Shown here one piece after another: positions 34,669 to 48,800 of a stretch of DNA of 64,000 bases. Both the position numbers and the translations under genes were made by a program. The stretch is taken from NCBI GenBank assembly GCA_003342815.1, contig PTEX01000303.1, forward strand, positions 447,295 through 511,294, written 5' to 3'. Under the pieces are notes generated by a model. The model ran no database searches. It saw only the letters and a program-made list of their open reading frames with translations, and was not told the origin of the DNA. Source of the DNA: Eudromia elegans. Taxonomy: Eukaryota; Chordata; Aves; Tinamiformes; Tinamidae. Position 1 is the stretch's first letter. The number at the start of each line of letters is the position of its first letter.

Positions 34669-36668
34669 GCATAAACATGCTAATTCATATATATAAAGAG
34701 AAAGGCAATATCTTGCACTTATTTTTATGGATTCCTGTGCAAAGAAGAAAATATTAATAATTTGGCATTTAGTATCTTTATTTTCTTTTTCTACTCTAAT
34801 CTACCTTTGATCTGTGTTCTAGTGTATATCCTGCAGAGTAATAGGGAGATTATGTTTTTATGCTCCTGCCATGAAGAGAGTTTTTAAAGAAATGATAGAC
34901 AACCACTATAGCACAGTACAGGTAAGTCTGTTATAGGTTAATTGAAAAATAAATAGTGCAATTTCAGATATAACCTAAAACTGTGTACTCATGTCATCAT
35001 ACAGCTACTTTCATCACAAAATGAAATCAATGATGATAAGAAATAATGGTGATAAGAATAAGTGATGATAAGAAATAACCAAGTAAAAAAATAGCAATTT
35101 TTTTGTTGGTGTTAATCAGTGTGGATTGTAGAAGTCTGACAACTACCATTTGTGGTCTGATTGGACACTTTGGCCCAGAGGACTTTTATGTCCAAATGTA
35201 ATGTTCAGTTCACCAAGAACTTAACTCGTGATGATAATATCCAAGAGACCTCTATTGATAAACACCCTATTTTGCTGGTGTTCTTCAAATGCAGCCTTGA
35301 AAGAAAATCAGTGCCATGAAATCCTACAGTGTGATGGAATCTGGCTACAGACTACAGGATCCTTATGCAATAAGTGACTTACCTGCACAGTTCTGTCTAT
35401 AAACTGATCAGCTCCATTATAGGACTGTCTACTTCTTGCCACAGCTAGCAAAACTGAAAGGGTAATCCAAAACTACACTTTGATGAGACCTTAATATCCT
35501 AATCTGCATTCAAAGTGAATCCATGTCTTATTTATAATAATTTCATCTTATTTCAAGGTTATCCCATAGCTTAAGTAGATCATCTCAAACACTGGTGTTT
35601 ACCTTGCTGATATATTTATGGATGTCATTCTAAACTCCTCTTGATTTGCTAGACTGCATGCCAAACTCTTTTAAAGAGCAAGAAGCAGTAGAAATATCTA
35701 GCTATTTTGAAAGGGTAAGAAAACAAAAGAGTAAGTTGATGGGAAGTAGTCTTCCAGTAAACACAGAAAATATTCCAACAGTATTAAATAATTAAAATAT
35801 AAGCAAAGAGAAGTCAGCCAAAAGACTGGGAATAAAAATAAAGATAGGTAATACATGTGCATATCTACTTATCTATTCAACTGAGTGTCGACGTTTGACT
35901 CTCATGAAGGTTCAGATTTTATTTATCTAAGCGTTCTTCTTTTCACAAGAATAAGTAAATTATAGACCATGAAAAAAGGTTTTGAGACTGAGGATTTTGG
36001 AATGTTTTGAATTTATATTTTTTTTCTGATTTTGTATAAAGTTAGTATTTCTTTTTATAACTTTTCTGAAAATATCTTCATGTACTTATTTTATATTTTT
36101 ATATTAAAAATATAGAAAAGTATGATTTTTAAACAGGTTTCTGCAGAACAGGCTCAAAATTTGTCACGGCCCTGATCACACTCCTATTTCCTACAAGCTC
36201 AGTTAGATGAGGTCAAGTTTGCTTCCTTTGCTGAGAAAAGTTCTTTTGGAGAGAGGTAGAAAAAGACTCAAGACAGGATAGTACCTTCTTATTTGAGAAT
36301 AATCCTTAGTTCTCATCCTTGATGCGTTGTGGCTGCCTTTAGTCTGCCCCTGGCCCTGTTCTTCAGTGCCCCAAGCCCCCACATCTGAGGCTGCCTTGTC
36401 TTCCCTAGAGCCTGAGGGACTGTGGGACCTGGAGGCCAGGACCAGCACGGTCATGCTCCACTGACAGTGGGCTAGCTATGGCCAATATGGGCCTTCAATG
36501 CCCTAACAGAATTTACTGTTTGTTGCTATTGGACAACTAAACTGATGTTCTGCATGCAAGTGATTCCTCAGAAAAATAATAAGTGACCCCGTTATATAAT
36601 CAGAGGGTAAAATTGGTTTTAGTTGTGAAACTTTCTAAAATTTCATTAAATGATCTCATGTTGAAATC

Positions 36669-37036
36669 AGCTTGAAGAATAGAAGGCTGAGAGAGGATCT
36701 GATCAGTGTGTGTAAATATCTCAAGGGAGGGAGTGAGGAGGTTGGAGTCGGCTTCCTTTCAGTGATGGCCACTGATAGGACTAGAGAAAACAGCCACAAA
36801 TTAAATTATCAAAAATTCCACAGGAACTTAAGGAAAAATTTCTTAATGGTGAGGGTGACAGAGCCCTGGAACAGGCTGCCCAGAGAGGTGGTGGAGTCTC
36901 CTCTGGAGATCTTCCAAACTCGCCTGGATGCCACCCTGTGCCACATGCTCTAGGTGTCCCTGCTGGAGCAGGGGGTTGGACTAGATGATCTCTAAAGGTT
37001 CTTTCCAACCTTAAAGGTTCTATGATTTTATGTTCC
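36669..37036 (+). mobile_element. CR1 LINE, 3' ~370 bp, plus strand
   Basis: This plus-strand copy reads from AGAATAGAAGGCTGAGAGAG and TAAATATCTCAAGGGAGGGA through GTGACAGAGCCCTGGAACAG and GTTGGACTAGATGATCTCTA. It ends in TTCTATGATTTTATG, the CR1 3' terminal octamer-type repeat. It is one of only two plus-strand CR1 copies here. The 5' end is truncated, as usual. Confidence 0.96.
36672..36953 (+). pseudogene. CR1 ORF2 C-terminal end
   Basis: The frame is open for 93 codons and ends at a natural-looking stop (TAG) with the CR1 C-terminal pattern: RREDLISV-like start, YLKGG, NLRKNFLMVRVTEPWNRLP, then REVVESP, LEIF, TRLDATL. It represents only the last part of ORF2 and has no RT catalytic motif, so it cannot act alone. 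Confidence 0.88.
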
Positions 37037-40000
37037 TTAACTTTATTTTCTCTATAATATTTTAAATGAGGAAATAAAATAAATAAATAAATGTACAATC
37101 CATGCACACATCTTTATTACCTTTTCTTAGGTCACCCTGACGACTCATCATTCATGAATTTCTTGAATAAAGCTAAATCAACAATAGACTGTCATTGTTT
37201 TTCTTGACAAGCATTGAACATGCACATTTCATCCATATAGACTAACCCTCACAAAGCAATGGGCCTTGACAATCTATTTCATTTATTTCCTACTTTTGAT
37301 ATGCATTTTCTCTTTCTTACCCAAATCCCTTATGCAAGACATTCATTCCTACTTCAATCCGCTGCCTTGTTCCAGACTAGATCATTGTCCCACTTCCATA
37401 TTTGTATATTTTGTCAAATATGAGGGAATATGAAATGTTTGATTCTTTACAGAGCTGCCCTTTCAACAACACTCCAGTGCAAGTAAGGAATAGTTGCAAT
37501 TCTGGTAATAGTATGTCTAGAGTCACATAAAACTGAAATGTGACAGTCAGATACTCACAGGAAAAAGTAATCTTGCAGTCCTTCGCTTTTCACCTAAGCC
37601 TCACTCCTTCCCGCTGTAAAATTACTCTGACAGGAATCCCAAGATGAATGTCTAGCTATAAGTACATGTTGTATTGAAGAAGTAAGGAAAAGGAAAGGCA
37701 AAGAGAGATTTAGCAGTTTGTCTTTATGCCAACATCATGACCTCTGTCATGAAAATAGTTTAAAGCAAAAATACTAAATCACATCTTGCCTTGTTCACTT
37801 CTACATGACAGAATGTTCTTATAAGCAACAGTCATCCATGACGTGTTCATCCTACTGCTTTCTAAATAGCTAATAAAGCAGTAAATTCATACACAAAACT
37901 CTGGAATAGCAGACCTCATATAACTCTATTATTACCAGATTACAAATAAAACTAACAATTTATTTAACAGCCAAAAGACTCGTAGGAATTTTTAGTTAAT
38001 GAATATTTTTTAATGAATTAAACTTTATAGGGAAATCAACCAAACAATAAAAATATCTGATCCTGTTTAAATGAAACCCAGTATTAAAATGACCTGCATT
38101 TATATGAGGACCAAAATTTTCTTAAGTATTCATATTGTATGTATTTGATTAATATAAATAAGTCTATAAATTCAAATATATTAATAACCTGATGTATAAA
38201 TTCATAAAAAATATTTTATAAAGCTGGAATGTACATTTGTTAATGCTAATTCCTGTACCAAAAAAAAAAAAAGCTAAATTGTCAATAACTAAGTCAAAAT
38301 ATTTCAGCCTAGAAAATATTTAAAAGGAGTAAACAGTAAAATGAAACATACCAAAAGAATTCACTTAGTAATTTTTTCTGAAAAGGTTTCAACATATACT
38401 TAAAATATACTAATGCAAACAGTAGAGTGTAAGTTGTTATGTAAATGTTAAATAATATTCATGATCTATATAAATTAGTTGTTTTATACAGTAAGTCTGT
38501 AAAATAAATAACATTGCATCTTACTTTATAATAAGAACTTTTTACTCAAATATTTTTTGGAAAAAAGTCTTTAAACATATGTGTAAAACGGGACTTCACT
38601 GAACAGGGATCCATTAAATAATTTTTCATGCTAGCTTAATTTTAATAAGTAAAATAAGATAGGAAAATGAAGCATGTTAAATTAAATCTACTTAATGTTT
38701 CAGAAAATCTTGCATCTTTGTTGTCTATTTCTGGCTACTCAATTTTGTAGTGTTAATATTGAACTGATGTATATGTATTGATATAAGCAATGCAAATCTG
38801 TCTAATGTGCATTGAGGTATTCATGTCCACTGAATGGCATATCACAAATAGGCTGTCTAAAGCGTTTCTCAGACAGAACTTCTGATCTTTTCATACTTAT
38901 TGATTACCACTCAAGACATACGTTTTATAGAGTCATAGGAAAAACAAAAATCTTAATAGAATATATTCATCTATGATCCATGAGGTTTTGAACACTGGAC
39001 TGGAGGTGGTATAAAAATTGTAAAGCATACCTTCTTTCTGTTGTCAGTGGAAATTTAAAATGTCTTAAAAATGGATTCTTAGAGCAACTTGAATCTAGTA
39101 ATCTGCAATGTCCGGATATTACCAGTGGGAGATGGCAGCTGTTTTCAAAGAGTACTTCATGTACATATAAGGTGAGCAATTATCCCTTTCTCTGGTACAA
39201 TAATAACCTTAAACTCCAGTTTCCTTCCTCCTAAGAGAAACATCTCATTGAAGTGGCATGAGTCACTGACCCAAAATTTCCCACAGGATATATACTCTGA
39301 GCATTTGACATTGGTGTGAAAAATCACACTCTCATCTCCACCTACATTATTCCATAGTGTTTTCTATTAAAAAGAAAAAAAAAAGTGTGCATTATGTATG
39401 ACCTGAAAAATGCCACTGAATTTGTCCTCTCCAAGTCCATCAGCAGAATATAAAACTTGCTCCGTCAACTCTGAGTCTACTCAGACTCCGGACAAACAAG
39501 CACACAGCACCAGACAAGATGTATCTGAGTGTTCTTCAGAAAAAAAAAAAAAATTAATACTTCTAAGAAACATCGTGCTTTAAAATGAAGGTTCATCTGA
39601 TACTGTGGGCATCCCAAAGTAGGATGGTCCTTTGAGACTGAACGCTCTGAATTAATATCTGAGATATAACCAGGAAGCCCTGCTGGATGGATTTTGAGCA
39701 GTCTTTTTTTCCTGTTTCATTTCATTACCACGAAGCTATTACACAGTACAGATTTACACATACATATTCTTTCACATGTTTGTGAGCTAGAAGAAAGTTT
39801 ACTTCTGCAAGACTCTGTATTCCCACTGCAATTTTAAAATTATGTTAAGCTGTTGAAATTTATGCAACTTATTTTTCTATTAAGGTGAATTTTAAAATAC
39901 AAGAAAGGAGATTTTTTGATAGCTACAGTGTATTAGAGATCTGTTAAAATGAAAAAAAATGTATTAAAGTAAAAAATTTTAAAAAATTGATTACGTGGGC

Positions 40001-43000
40001 TGTGCTCATATTCCTATGTTAGTAAGAGTATGCATAAATTGAACTGAATGTAAATAAATGAGAATTTTGAGGTGCAATAGTAGATTTAAATACAAAAAAA
40101 AAAGATGAGATTGTGGTAACAAAAGCTATATGACTTAACATGAACTAAAGAGCATGCAAGAATTATGATAGAATCAGCTGTACTTACGAATGAGTGTTTC
40201 CTGATTTCTAGCACTTTATTCATTCCTTCACATTTTACTGTTTCATTTAGCTATAATAAAACACCAAAAGAAAAATCATACCCCTTTGATATCACTACTA
40301 AAACTTTGAATGAAATCAATGGGATTTAGCACTCAACTACTATACTAGCAGAGAAAATATCTGTCTTAACTATGATTGGTTATTAATTTGTTTTAATTAT
40401 TTTTAGGATTTTTAAAATAAAACTAGTAGCTCCTGAAAAACTACTTGAGAGCTTTAAATGCTTGCTTGATTTGTAATAAAATAATCATTTTAACCTGTAA
40501 GAAGCTGTCCTTATCATAATCTATTTAATGTTATGTAATGTATACTATTTTAATAATATATAGATGTATTCCAGAAAAACATTTGCAAGTAGAAGATGAT
40601 TCTGAACTCAGAATCGTTCATATCTTTATGCAGTTTAAATAGGGCAAACATTGCTTTATTATCATTACTTTTCCCTGTAAAAGAAGAAGTTTCATTATGG
40701 AAAAGCTAATTCCATTCTTTAAAGGAAGTCTGTCTTCTGAGATCAATGTTCACCTGTTACATCATTACTAATCATTTTTCTGACTCTCATTTCAGCAAAT
40801 GCATATATTCTTACTAGTTATTTAAATTCCTAAAATTAAGAAGTAAACTGTACTTACGAAATTGAAGGATTAGTTGAGTTAAATGTTATTAAAATCTCTC
40901 ACACTAAGTTAAATCTCAGAAATACATGTAATTTTCATTTTCTATTGTCTGTCAGGTTTTTATTGGACAATCAACAGCCTCTCTTTGCTTATCTATTCTT
41001 TATAAATATTCTCTGATTTCAGCCTCTGTTCCTTAGAGACTCCGTAGCTGTCTTCTTGTAGTCTGCATCAGTCAGTTGTTTCATATCTGACACTTTTCTT
41101 GTAAACAAATTGGAATAAGAAAGTTTTGTGCTTAGTGTTTGATGCTCAGATCCTAGATGTTCATTCATTCCACATAAGAGTATCTATTGCCATACATTTT
41201 TGAAGAATTTTTTAACAATAATAACTGAAGTAAGAGATTGTTGTTCTGTTACAGAAGAATATGGTGCTTATTGCCTATTTGCCTATAGACAAAGTTGCCT
41301 AATACTGAAAATTGGAATGAAGCACTTACTTTACTTGAAAGCCTATGGAGCTGCAAGATTATTCATCAAAGAAGGAATAATTCCTTAAAATGAAAAATAT
41401 GTAATATTTCCATCTAGTTTAGTCTAGTTGCTAATGACTCATGTTAGCTTCTGAGTATGTACTCTACAGCCCTAACACTTCTCAGGGAGCAAACACTTCA
41501 GCTCCTGCAGTGCTTGTATGCCTGAATTGGTTTCCTTGGAAAATTAGGTCCTAGGCGTGGAAACCAGCCTCAGACAGAGTGGGTACATATCTGGGTTGCA
41601 CAATTGAATCAAGAAACTAAAAATGCTTCTAGGTGTCTTAAATTTATTTTCTCTGATAAGATAAGGAGAGATGTAGGAGGAAATTCTAAACAGTCATAAA
41701 AAAAAGAATTTCCCCTGTGAAAACATTATTATTATAGAAGTAGAATGGTCCTTTTCACTCTTAAGTTTCTTTGGGAAGATGCTAACACACACATACACAA
41801 AAAAAAAAAAGGTGCAATATCAATGTTGCTTCTTCGTACAGCATGATAATGTAGACTATACAGAGACCGAGAAGTCCTGAAGGGACAAGTATAATCATTT
41901 ATTCTGACTTCTCATATAGGATAGGGCAGAGGATTTATCCAAGTTAATTCCTGCTTCAAGGTTTATGATAGTGGTTGAACTACAGGAATGATAAAAGGAA
42001 AGAACACTGAGGAGAACCTGCTTAGTACTGACAATACTAGTGAAACCTAAATTCAGGACAGCAGAATCTCATACTGGAATAAAAGCTACACACAAAAAGG
42101 CCCTTTCCATCAATTGAGATTCCAGGACAATTCCCTAAACCAAACCAACTCTCTAACAAATGCTCCTTTCTAGTCTAGCTGAGATGTGTATTTTGTAATC
42201 AAGGCTTAATCTTAGCACATTAATCAGTAAGTAGTCAATTACAGTCAATTAGGAGTTTTTTTTTTCTTTTTTCCTTTTTTTTTTTGTCTTGAGCAAGGAT
42301 TTTAAATGTAAGTCTTTATTTCCAGGAAATGCCTACACTTTTTTTTTTTCTGTAGTAAGGGTTTAAAACAAACAAGTGAATGAGCAAACAAATAAACAAA
42401 ATAAAATGAAACAAACAAGAAAAAAATGTAATATTTCATGTCTGAATAAATTATATAATAAGATTTTAATCAACCCACCATGTATACAGTGTAATAGACT
42501 CTTTGCTGTATCATAGCTTATCTTACTAAATTAAAAAGGTGGGTGTTTGAAAGCCTTAGATATTCCCTATTTATAAGGGAGCTGTCCTGTATGACTCCCC
42601 CCTATTGAGTCTTCAGCTATCGCTTGCAGGAGAATAACAAAACATAGAATTGGTGAAAGCTGTAGGAGAAGCTGTACTGTACAGGCTGTTCACAGAATAA
42701 GGAAATAAACAGAGTCAAAAAAAGCTCTGGAAAAGGCTAAAGGGAAATAGGAAACTTGTTCTACAACCTGTGAAAAACTCTTCAGTAGAATTCTTTTTAA
42801 CATAGCCTGTATGAAAAGCAAAATCTTTACATTTATATATATTTCATGCAGCTTCTATCCTACTTCTCTTGCAAAACAGAGAAGTATCTACAATGTCTAA
42901 ATGACTGTTGAAGGTAAAGAGCTCAAAATTGTTTATGTATATCTATTTCTTAATTGCTGTTTAACTAGACATTTCTGTGCATTTGTAATGGACCCTCAGG

Positions 43001-45349
43001 AAGCAGTGTTTCAGCAACTTACCATTCTGATTTATTACAGAATTCTAAATGAAATTAAAGTCTTATTTAAAACAAAATTAAAACAAAATAGCTATAGCTA
43101 TTATTTTTACTATAAGCTAAATTAGATTTTACTCTCCATTCTTTCAATTCTTCTGGTCATCTAGTTTTAGTGTAAGAAAACAGGGAGTGGGGAAGGACAT
43201 AATATCTGGAAATTTATTTCAGCTCAAATTTACATTTCACTAGCTGTTGTGTGATGGAACTACTACTAAATTTTAGATATTTCTCTAGGTGTATATGCAA
43301 TATAGATGTGTTTTATGCACATACATACATCCATGCAGTGCATTTAGGAAGAAGATAAAAGCAAAATATGCAAAGCAGGAGTAGTGACATCAATTTTGAT
43401 AGAGTAAAAGAGATTTTCAAAGTCTCAAAAGCTATATTTTTCACTGAAATTCAGGCTTCATGTTGCCATCATTTGAAGGGCAGGGTAGGTGTATGCAATA
43501 TTTCCAAAAATATTTCCCTTCTCAGATAGTTAGCTGAAAATTAAACAAGTGTGGAGCCCAGCATCAGAGGGATTCATGTTTTAGTTTTGTAAGATTTTCA
43601 ACTTTTCTCCAAGAAAATCCAATTATTCTTTTACATAAACAGTAAAAAACAAACAAAGAAACAAAAAAAAAGTAAGAAAAATAAAAGAAAAAGGAACCTG
43701 CAAAACTCTGTACTGAAATAAAAATGATGAAAATGTAAACATTTGATCAGTCTATAGACAATCATGGCAGAAATTTCAGTGGAACTATTTCTTTAATGTC
43801 TGAGATGAGTAGTTTTTTCTATTTGCTGTACTATGTGTACCAAAAGATGTGGAAAAATAACAGCAGAGAGTAAGAAAAGCATAGCATGCCTGACAGATAT
43901 ATGTGTCTCAGGCAACAGTTGCCTCCTTGTTATGATTTTTTCATATGCTCATAATTAATCTAACTGTCAGATTAGTGGAATTTTCTCCCTCTAGGCAGAC
44001 TTTCAGGAATTATTTGGAGTTTGGGTTGTTTCCTGTTAAGTGTTTGGTTTCTTGTTTGTTTTTGTCCCAGAAAATTTTGGAAATTTATTTAGGAACTTCC
44101 ATGCAATTTTAGTAACCAGTGAGACTAGCATGTTTTTGTTTCTGACACATATTATAGTTTGAATTTGTATTGATTTCAGTATTAATCTTCAGTTCATTAT
44201 AGAGTATTATAAGGAGAGGTTTTATGGCCCAAGAGATACAATGGCATGTGAAGCAGATTTTCTTCAAACTTTTCTGAAAGTGGTATTTAGTACACTAGTG
44301 TTTAGAAGACACTAGTTAGACTAGTGTCTTCTGTCTTGGCAGCGATAAAAAATAGACCAGAAGTCATTTGTCTTAAATAATACACTCTGAAGAAACGCAT
44401 GCAAAACAAATTGTAAAAGTTTTGGGGAACGTTAGCATAGCCTCATGGAAGAAAAGTAAAGTATATCAGCATATGTGGTTAAAGTTTAAAGGCAGACAAT
44501 ACACTGAAAACGATATCCTTTTATTTCCTTTATTGGTTAGATTTCATATGGTAAATTTATATGGTGGATCATAAATGCTGATTCCATCTGTCATTGTCAG
44601 CTTATTTGATAGGTTGCTAGGACTAGCTTCTGACTGTTATAATGCTGGAAATCCCTTCAATTATGGTTGTTTTCTCCTACAAATCTCAGCTAACACTTTT
44701 TTTTGTGTGTTTAACTGCATGTTTTCCTTCAACACTTATTTTTGTAGAACATATTCTGTAGGTAAAAACAGTCTCTTGTCAGTTATCACATATAATTATA
44801 AAATTTGGCCATATGGGAGATGATTGAGACATCTGTTATTGGATCAGTAACTGGATCTTCCTTTGCTGTTACTACGTAGTTTGGAAAAAATAACTCCAAC
44901 AGTTCTAGAACTCTGTAACTGATGCTTTCACACTGTTGTGCTAAATTTAATTTGAGCTACTGCTCAAATGTACTGTGTGTACAATGAATTTTGAGTTCAG
45001 TGTTTTATACTTCTGCTCTCTCTATGCAGAACACTGACATTTTTTCATCAGACAGAATAAGCTCTGTACTGGGTCTAAATTACAACGATATTACAACAAT
45101 ATACCTAAAAGATACCATGACTGTAGGTGAATCGGCATCCATCTTATCTGAAGTTGCATTATTTACCAAGTAATACTCTATCTCCTTACATACTTAACCT
45201 AAAAACAATTACAGATTTAACAAAACAAAAGAACAAATATAAAGATACGTACATATATATTGTAAAAGACCTAAACAGGATACATTTAAAATTAAGGTCT
45301 TAGACTTTAGTAAATTTGAAAAGAAAAACAAATCAAAAAATAAGAGGAG
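37037..45349. other. Longest element-free stretch, AT-rich
   Basis: Over 8 kb with no CR1 or LTR signature, which is long for this window. Open frames are short and of chance type. Small features are a perfect 13-bp hairpin (44304-44332) and many A or T runs. It could be intron or intergenic DNA. No splice or coding pattern is strong enough to call. Confidence 0.5.
44304..44332. other. Perfect 13-bp hairpin with 3-base loop
   Basis: AGAAGACACTAGT, TAG, then the exact reverse complement ACTAGTGTCTTCT. A related ACACTAGTG word sits just upstream at 44292-44300, so a short inverted duplication is likely. There is no gene or T tract next to it. Confidence 0.93.
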
Positions 45350-45830
45350 GTCAGGAAAGTGGTCCAAACCCCCTAAATGTTTCCTTGGGACAACTAGGAA
45401 CTCCCTTCTGATGTTTCTCATGTTAGGATGCCCAGTCTGCACCTCTTGGTGTCTCAGCAGTGGCAAGAGAGGGGGTACCCCATGTCTCCTCCAACATCAA
45501 AGTCAGACCAATATGTGGCTAGAAAAGTGGGTTTGTTATCCTGCTCTACTGGATTCACCCGGCACAGCACTGAACATCAGGCAGCTCCACAATGTGGATC
45601 ATACCACTTGCTATCCGTTTGCATCTTTTTTTGTTTTCTCCTTTCCTTTCCCCTTCCCCTTTTACCACTGACATCCTTTTGCAGGTGAAGAGCCTGCCTG
45701 TTTTTATTCTGTCCCCATTAGCCCTAATTTGCTGATATCGCACCAGCATTTGGTACTGCGATATGGCTGTCCCACTAATTCCCATTTTGGACAGCAATTC
45801 TGTAAAGCTACTGACCACCATTACCTATAA
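45350..45830. repeat. GC/CpG-enriched block, possible LTR relic
   Basis: This block is less AT-rich than its surroundings, with words such as GGGGTACCCCATGTCTCCTC, TTCACCCGGCACAGC and GCTGATATCGCACC. Near its end ATATCGCA (45735-45742) and its reverse complement TGCGATAT (45757-45764) form an 8-bp stem around a smaller CCA...TGG pair. Its composition resembles LTR sequence elsewhere in the window, but I found no termini, promoter or target duplication. Confidence 0.25.
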
Positions 45831-48800
45831 TGCTGCTTATTTCTATCATTCCTGTGTTGCTGTCTGCAGATGATTTGTAAGCTGAGTATGTCTTGCTTCT
45901 CCTTTTCTCTCTACAAAGCATTGCCGTTTCTTGTGTTACTTTATTTTGTGTTGCTGTATGACAGTTTTATTTGCAAGCAAACAGCTTCCAGTATCAAGTA
46001 TCTGTGCAAGAGCTGAATTCACTGGAAAAAAATATGTGCACTTTCATGCATGCACATGCCATCAGAGAAATATTCAGAAATCTGTTGGGTATTTATTGTT
46101 TTGTTGGTTTTTTTTTTTCCTTCCCCAATATATTGTCCATATTCTCCTATTCTTCTGCAGTATGTGCTAACTGGGACGACTGTTCAACCCATAAACTAGA
46201 AGACATTTTATATAAACACTTGATTTGTAATCTATTATTTGGTGGGGGAGAAGTGTTACCTCTCATTGAAGTGTAAAGTGTTTTACATGCGGTATTTTAA
46301 GCATGTGGTTCACATTTCCCAAATATATGAACATTTAGTCTTATTTGTGAAATTAGAAAAGACTAAAAGCCAGTATATACTACTAATGGCCTACCTGCAT
46401 GCAGAGTTTCACAAGTTAACAAATAATAATCTAAATAATCCATAATAATTAAATACATTTGTAATGGAAATTGCACTACTTTGTCATTTTTATTTGACTG
46501 AATTTTGACTGGGGTTTTTTGTTTGTTTGTTTTGTTTTTGTTTGTTTGGTGTTTTTTTTTAATAGAGGGAAAATAGATAAATGTTAAATATACAGGAATG
46601 TTTTTTATGTCCTCTGAGTTTGCAAAACATTTTTCAGCTGGGATACAAAACGTACTGTCTTGGCTAGATGATAGACTGACATTTCAAATATATTTAGGCA
46701 GCTCTGAGATTTCTGCAAGAGCAGGAAGGTGATGTACATTATTAGATGACTATAAAATGTTAACACAGTTTCAGGTGTGACGTAGAAACATTTTTGTTCA
46801 CTTAGGTTTAGTATGTTCCCATCTTTGTCAATTGTTTATGAAGAGAAATAATTCTTCTGATTAGATTAACTAATTCAAACATGAGCATTTTTTTTTTAAG
46901 AATTTGTCTCTGAAGAATTACACACTTTATTTTCAATGTATCTTTATTTCAGTAAAAAAAGTTATTATTAAACTAAATATTTAAACTTTCAAAATGTTCT
47001 ATTTTAGCCTGAACTAACTGTATGTTTCTTTAGAGAAACTTCTAACCTTGCCCACTTGTTATGCTTTAGTTCACACTGTGGTGTGGTCGTGGAGTACGTT
47101 ATTTAGTTTCCTTTCATATGAAACTGGAGCAAATGTGTTGTGGGAGAGCCTTTCCATGTCTTCCAGCCACAAATGGGCTTTCAGCTCCCAGAAGAGGGTT
47201 AGCTTTAGTCTCAAGTAAGACTCCTGCAACGTGATCAGTGCAAATGCCAGGTCCTCCGCCCTGACTGCTTCAATCCCTATATTTCCTGCTAGCACACTGA
47301 GATGTTTGACGGTGTGGACAGCATAGGTGAATAATATTTTGGCTTTTTCTAGAGTTGTATGCTCTTGTGGATGGCTTGCTTAAACATGCCATGATACATT
47401 GTATGACGCTGCAATTTTCTGTCTTAAGAGATGTTGCTGTAGTATGCCAGTGCCAGACATAATGTAATGCTGATCAGTCAGTAGCTTTTGAAACTATACA
47501 AAGAATATATGGGAGGACTGTCTGAATGAAACTTCATGCAAAACTGTATTTCAAAAATATTGGACTAGGGAGAGAGGGAGAGAAGTCTGATACTACTTTT
47601 TTTTTTTTTTTTAATCTACCTTTTTACTTTCAGTAATTAGAACACCTTATAACCAATAAGAATCAGAAAGTTTTTTGTTATGGGATTTAAAGGGTTATTT
47701 TCAAACCTAAAAGATCTAAAAATTAAAAAAAAAAGCGGGGGAGAGAGAAGAAAAGAAAGAGAAAGGCGTATTCCTGAGAATCTCAAAAGTTAAGGGCATA
47801 ATAACCTTCAATTTTTAATATTTTCTTTATGTCTTCTTTGTTTGTTTTGCTTTGCTTTTTTTTTTTTTTTTTTCCCAGTTAGGACTGAATGCTTACAACT
47901 CTTCAAAAAGACAAGTAGATATTATTGAGTTTTTTTGAAGATGAAATTTGGACATAAAAGAATAAAGCAAGATGACAAGGTCATTCAGTATATCTGTACA
48001 ATGGCTCTATTCTTACATAAGCATAGTTTCTTCAATATCCAGTTTGAACTGTTTTATTCATTTGTTTTGCATCACTGTTCTTTCAACACTTCAGTTTTAA
48101 AATATAGTTCCTGGAGATGAAGAAACAAAAGCTCTGTGTGGATATGCAGTTTAGCCTATTCTCAAGTGTTAAACAAAGAAGTTGGAGCATTTTACAAACA
48201 CATAAAGGTCATTAATTTAATAAACATTGAAACTGAATGTATGAATTCCAGCTTTCTGGACTTACTGGAGTAGCTCTCAAGATCAACATTTCTAGGCCTC
48301 CACAGGCTGTAATGAGTAATCAGGGTTTGAGATTTGATTGGCCTAGTTTTCCACAATTCTGAATAAAAGTACTGCAAGTAATACAGTTTCATATCAGTGG
48401 AATCTCTGTTTTGCAGTGACATTGAAGCTTCTCTTTAGTTCTGCTAATTGTGATTTTTTTGTGTATGTTTGTACTCGTAGAAGATAATTAGAAATACAGC
48501 AGCAATTTCCTATAGGCATAATATGGATGGTAAATAAATATTTCACACTATCTAGCCAAGCTTAATGGTCGTTTTGTTACTAGATTTGACCACACATACG
48601 TGATGGTCATCTCAAGACTTAGGAATGCATGCTGATTCAATTAAAGTCACGATAGTGCAGATTTGGGCAATCCTGCTGGAACTAATTGTGTTTTAAAGTA
48701 TATCTCAGTGATGCTTCCTCTCTCAGCAGCATCTCATCCTAATTTAGGTAAAGGTGCATTTAGATAAAGCAGCATTTGAATAATCACTTAGTCACTCTAA

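Larger units (their letters stand above)
31833..36668. other. AT-rich unique region, no gene recognised
   Basis: About 4.8 kb without a recognisable gene or transposon. It contains a 17-bp period tandem repeat (33696-33763) and a perfect 16-bp doublet (34637-34668). A GC-richer patch at about 36300-36480 has CCC-rich words, and the minus-strand open frame across it has no domain. A segment around 32680-32960 has dense TGCATG, ATGCAGAT and TAATGAG words of the kind seen in enhancers, but that is only an impression. Confidence 0.5.

Noticed and set aside
36203..36454. GC-richer minus-strand frame of 83 codons
   Set aside because: No domain, start context or splice site, and frame length is ordinary for GC-richer DNA.
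48590..48690. Possible conserved non-coding element
   Set aside because: Judged only on mixed composition; without an alignment there is no real support.
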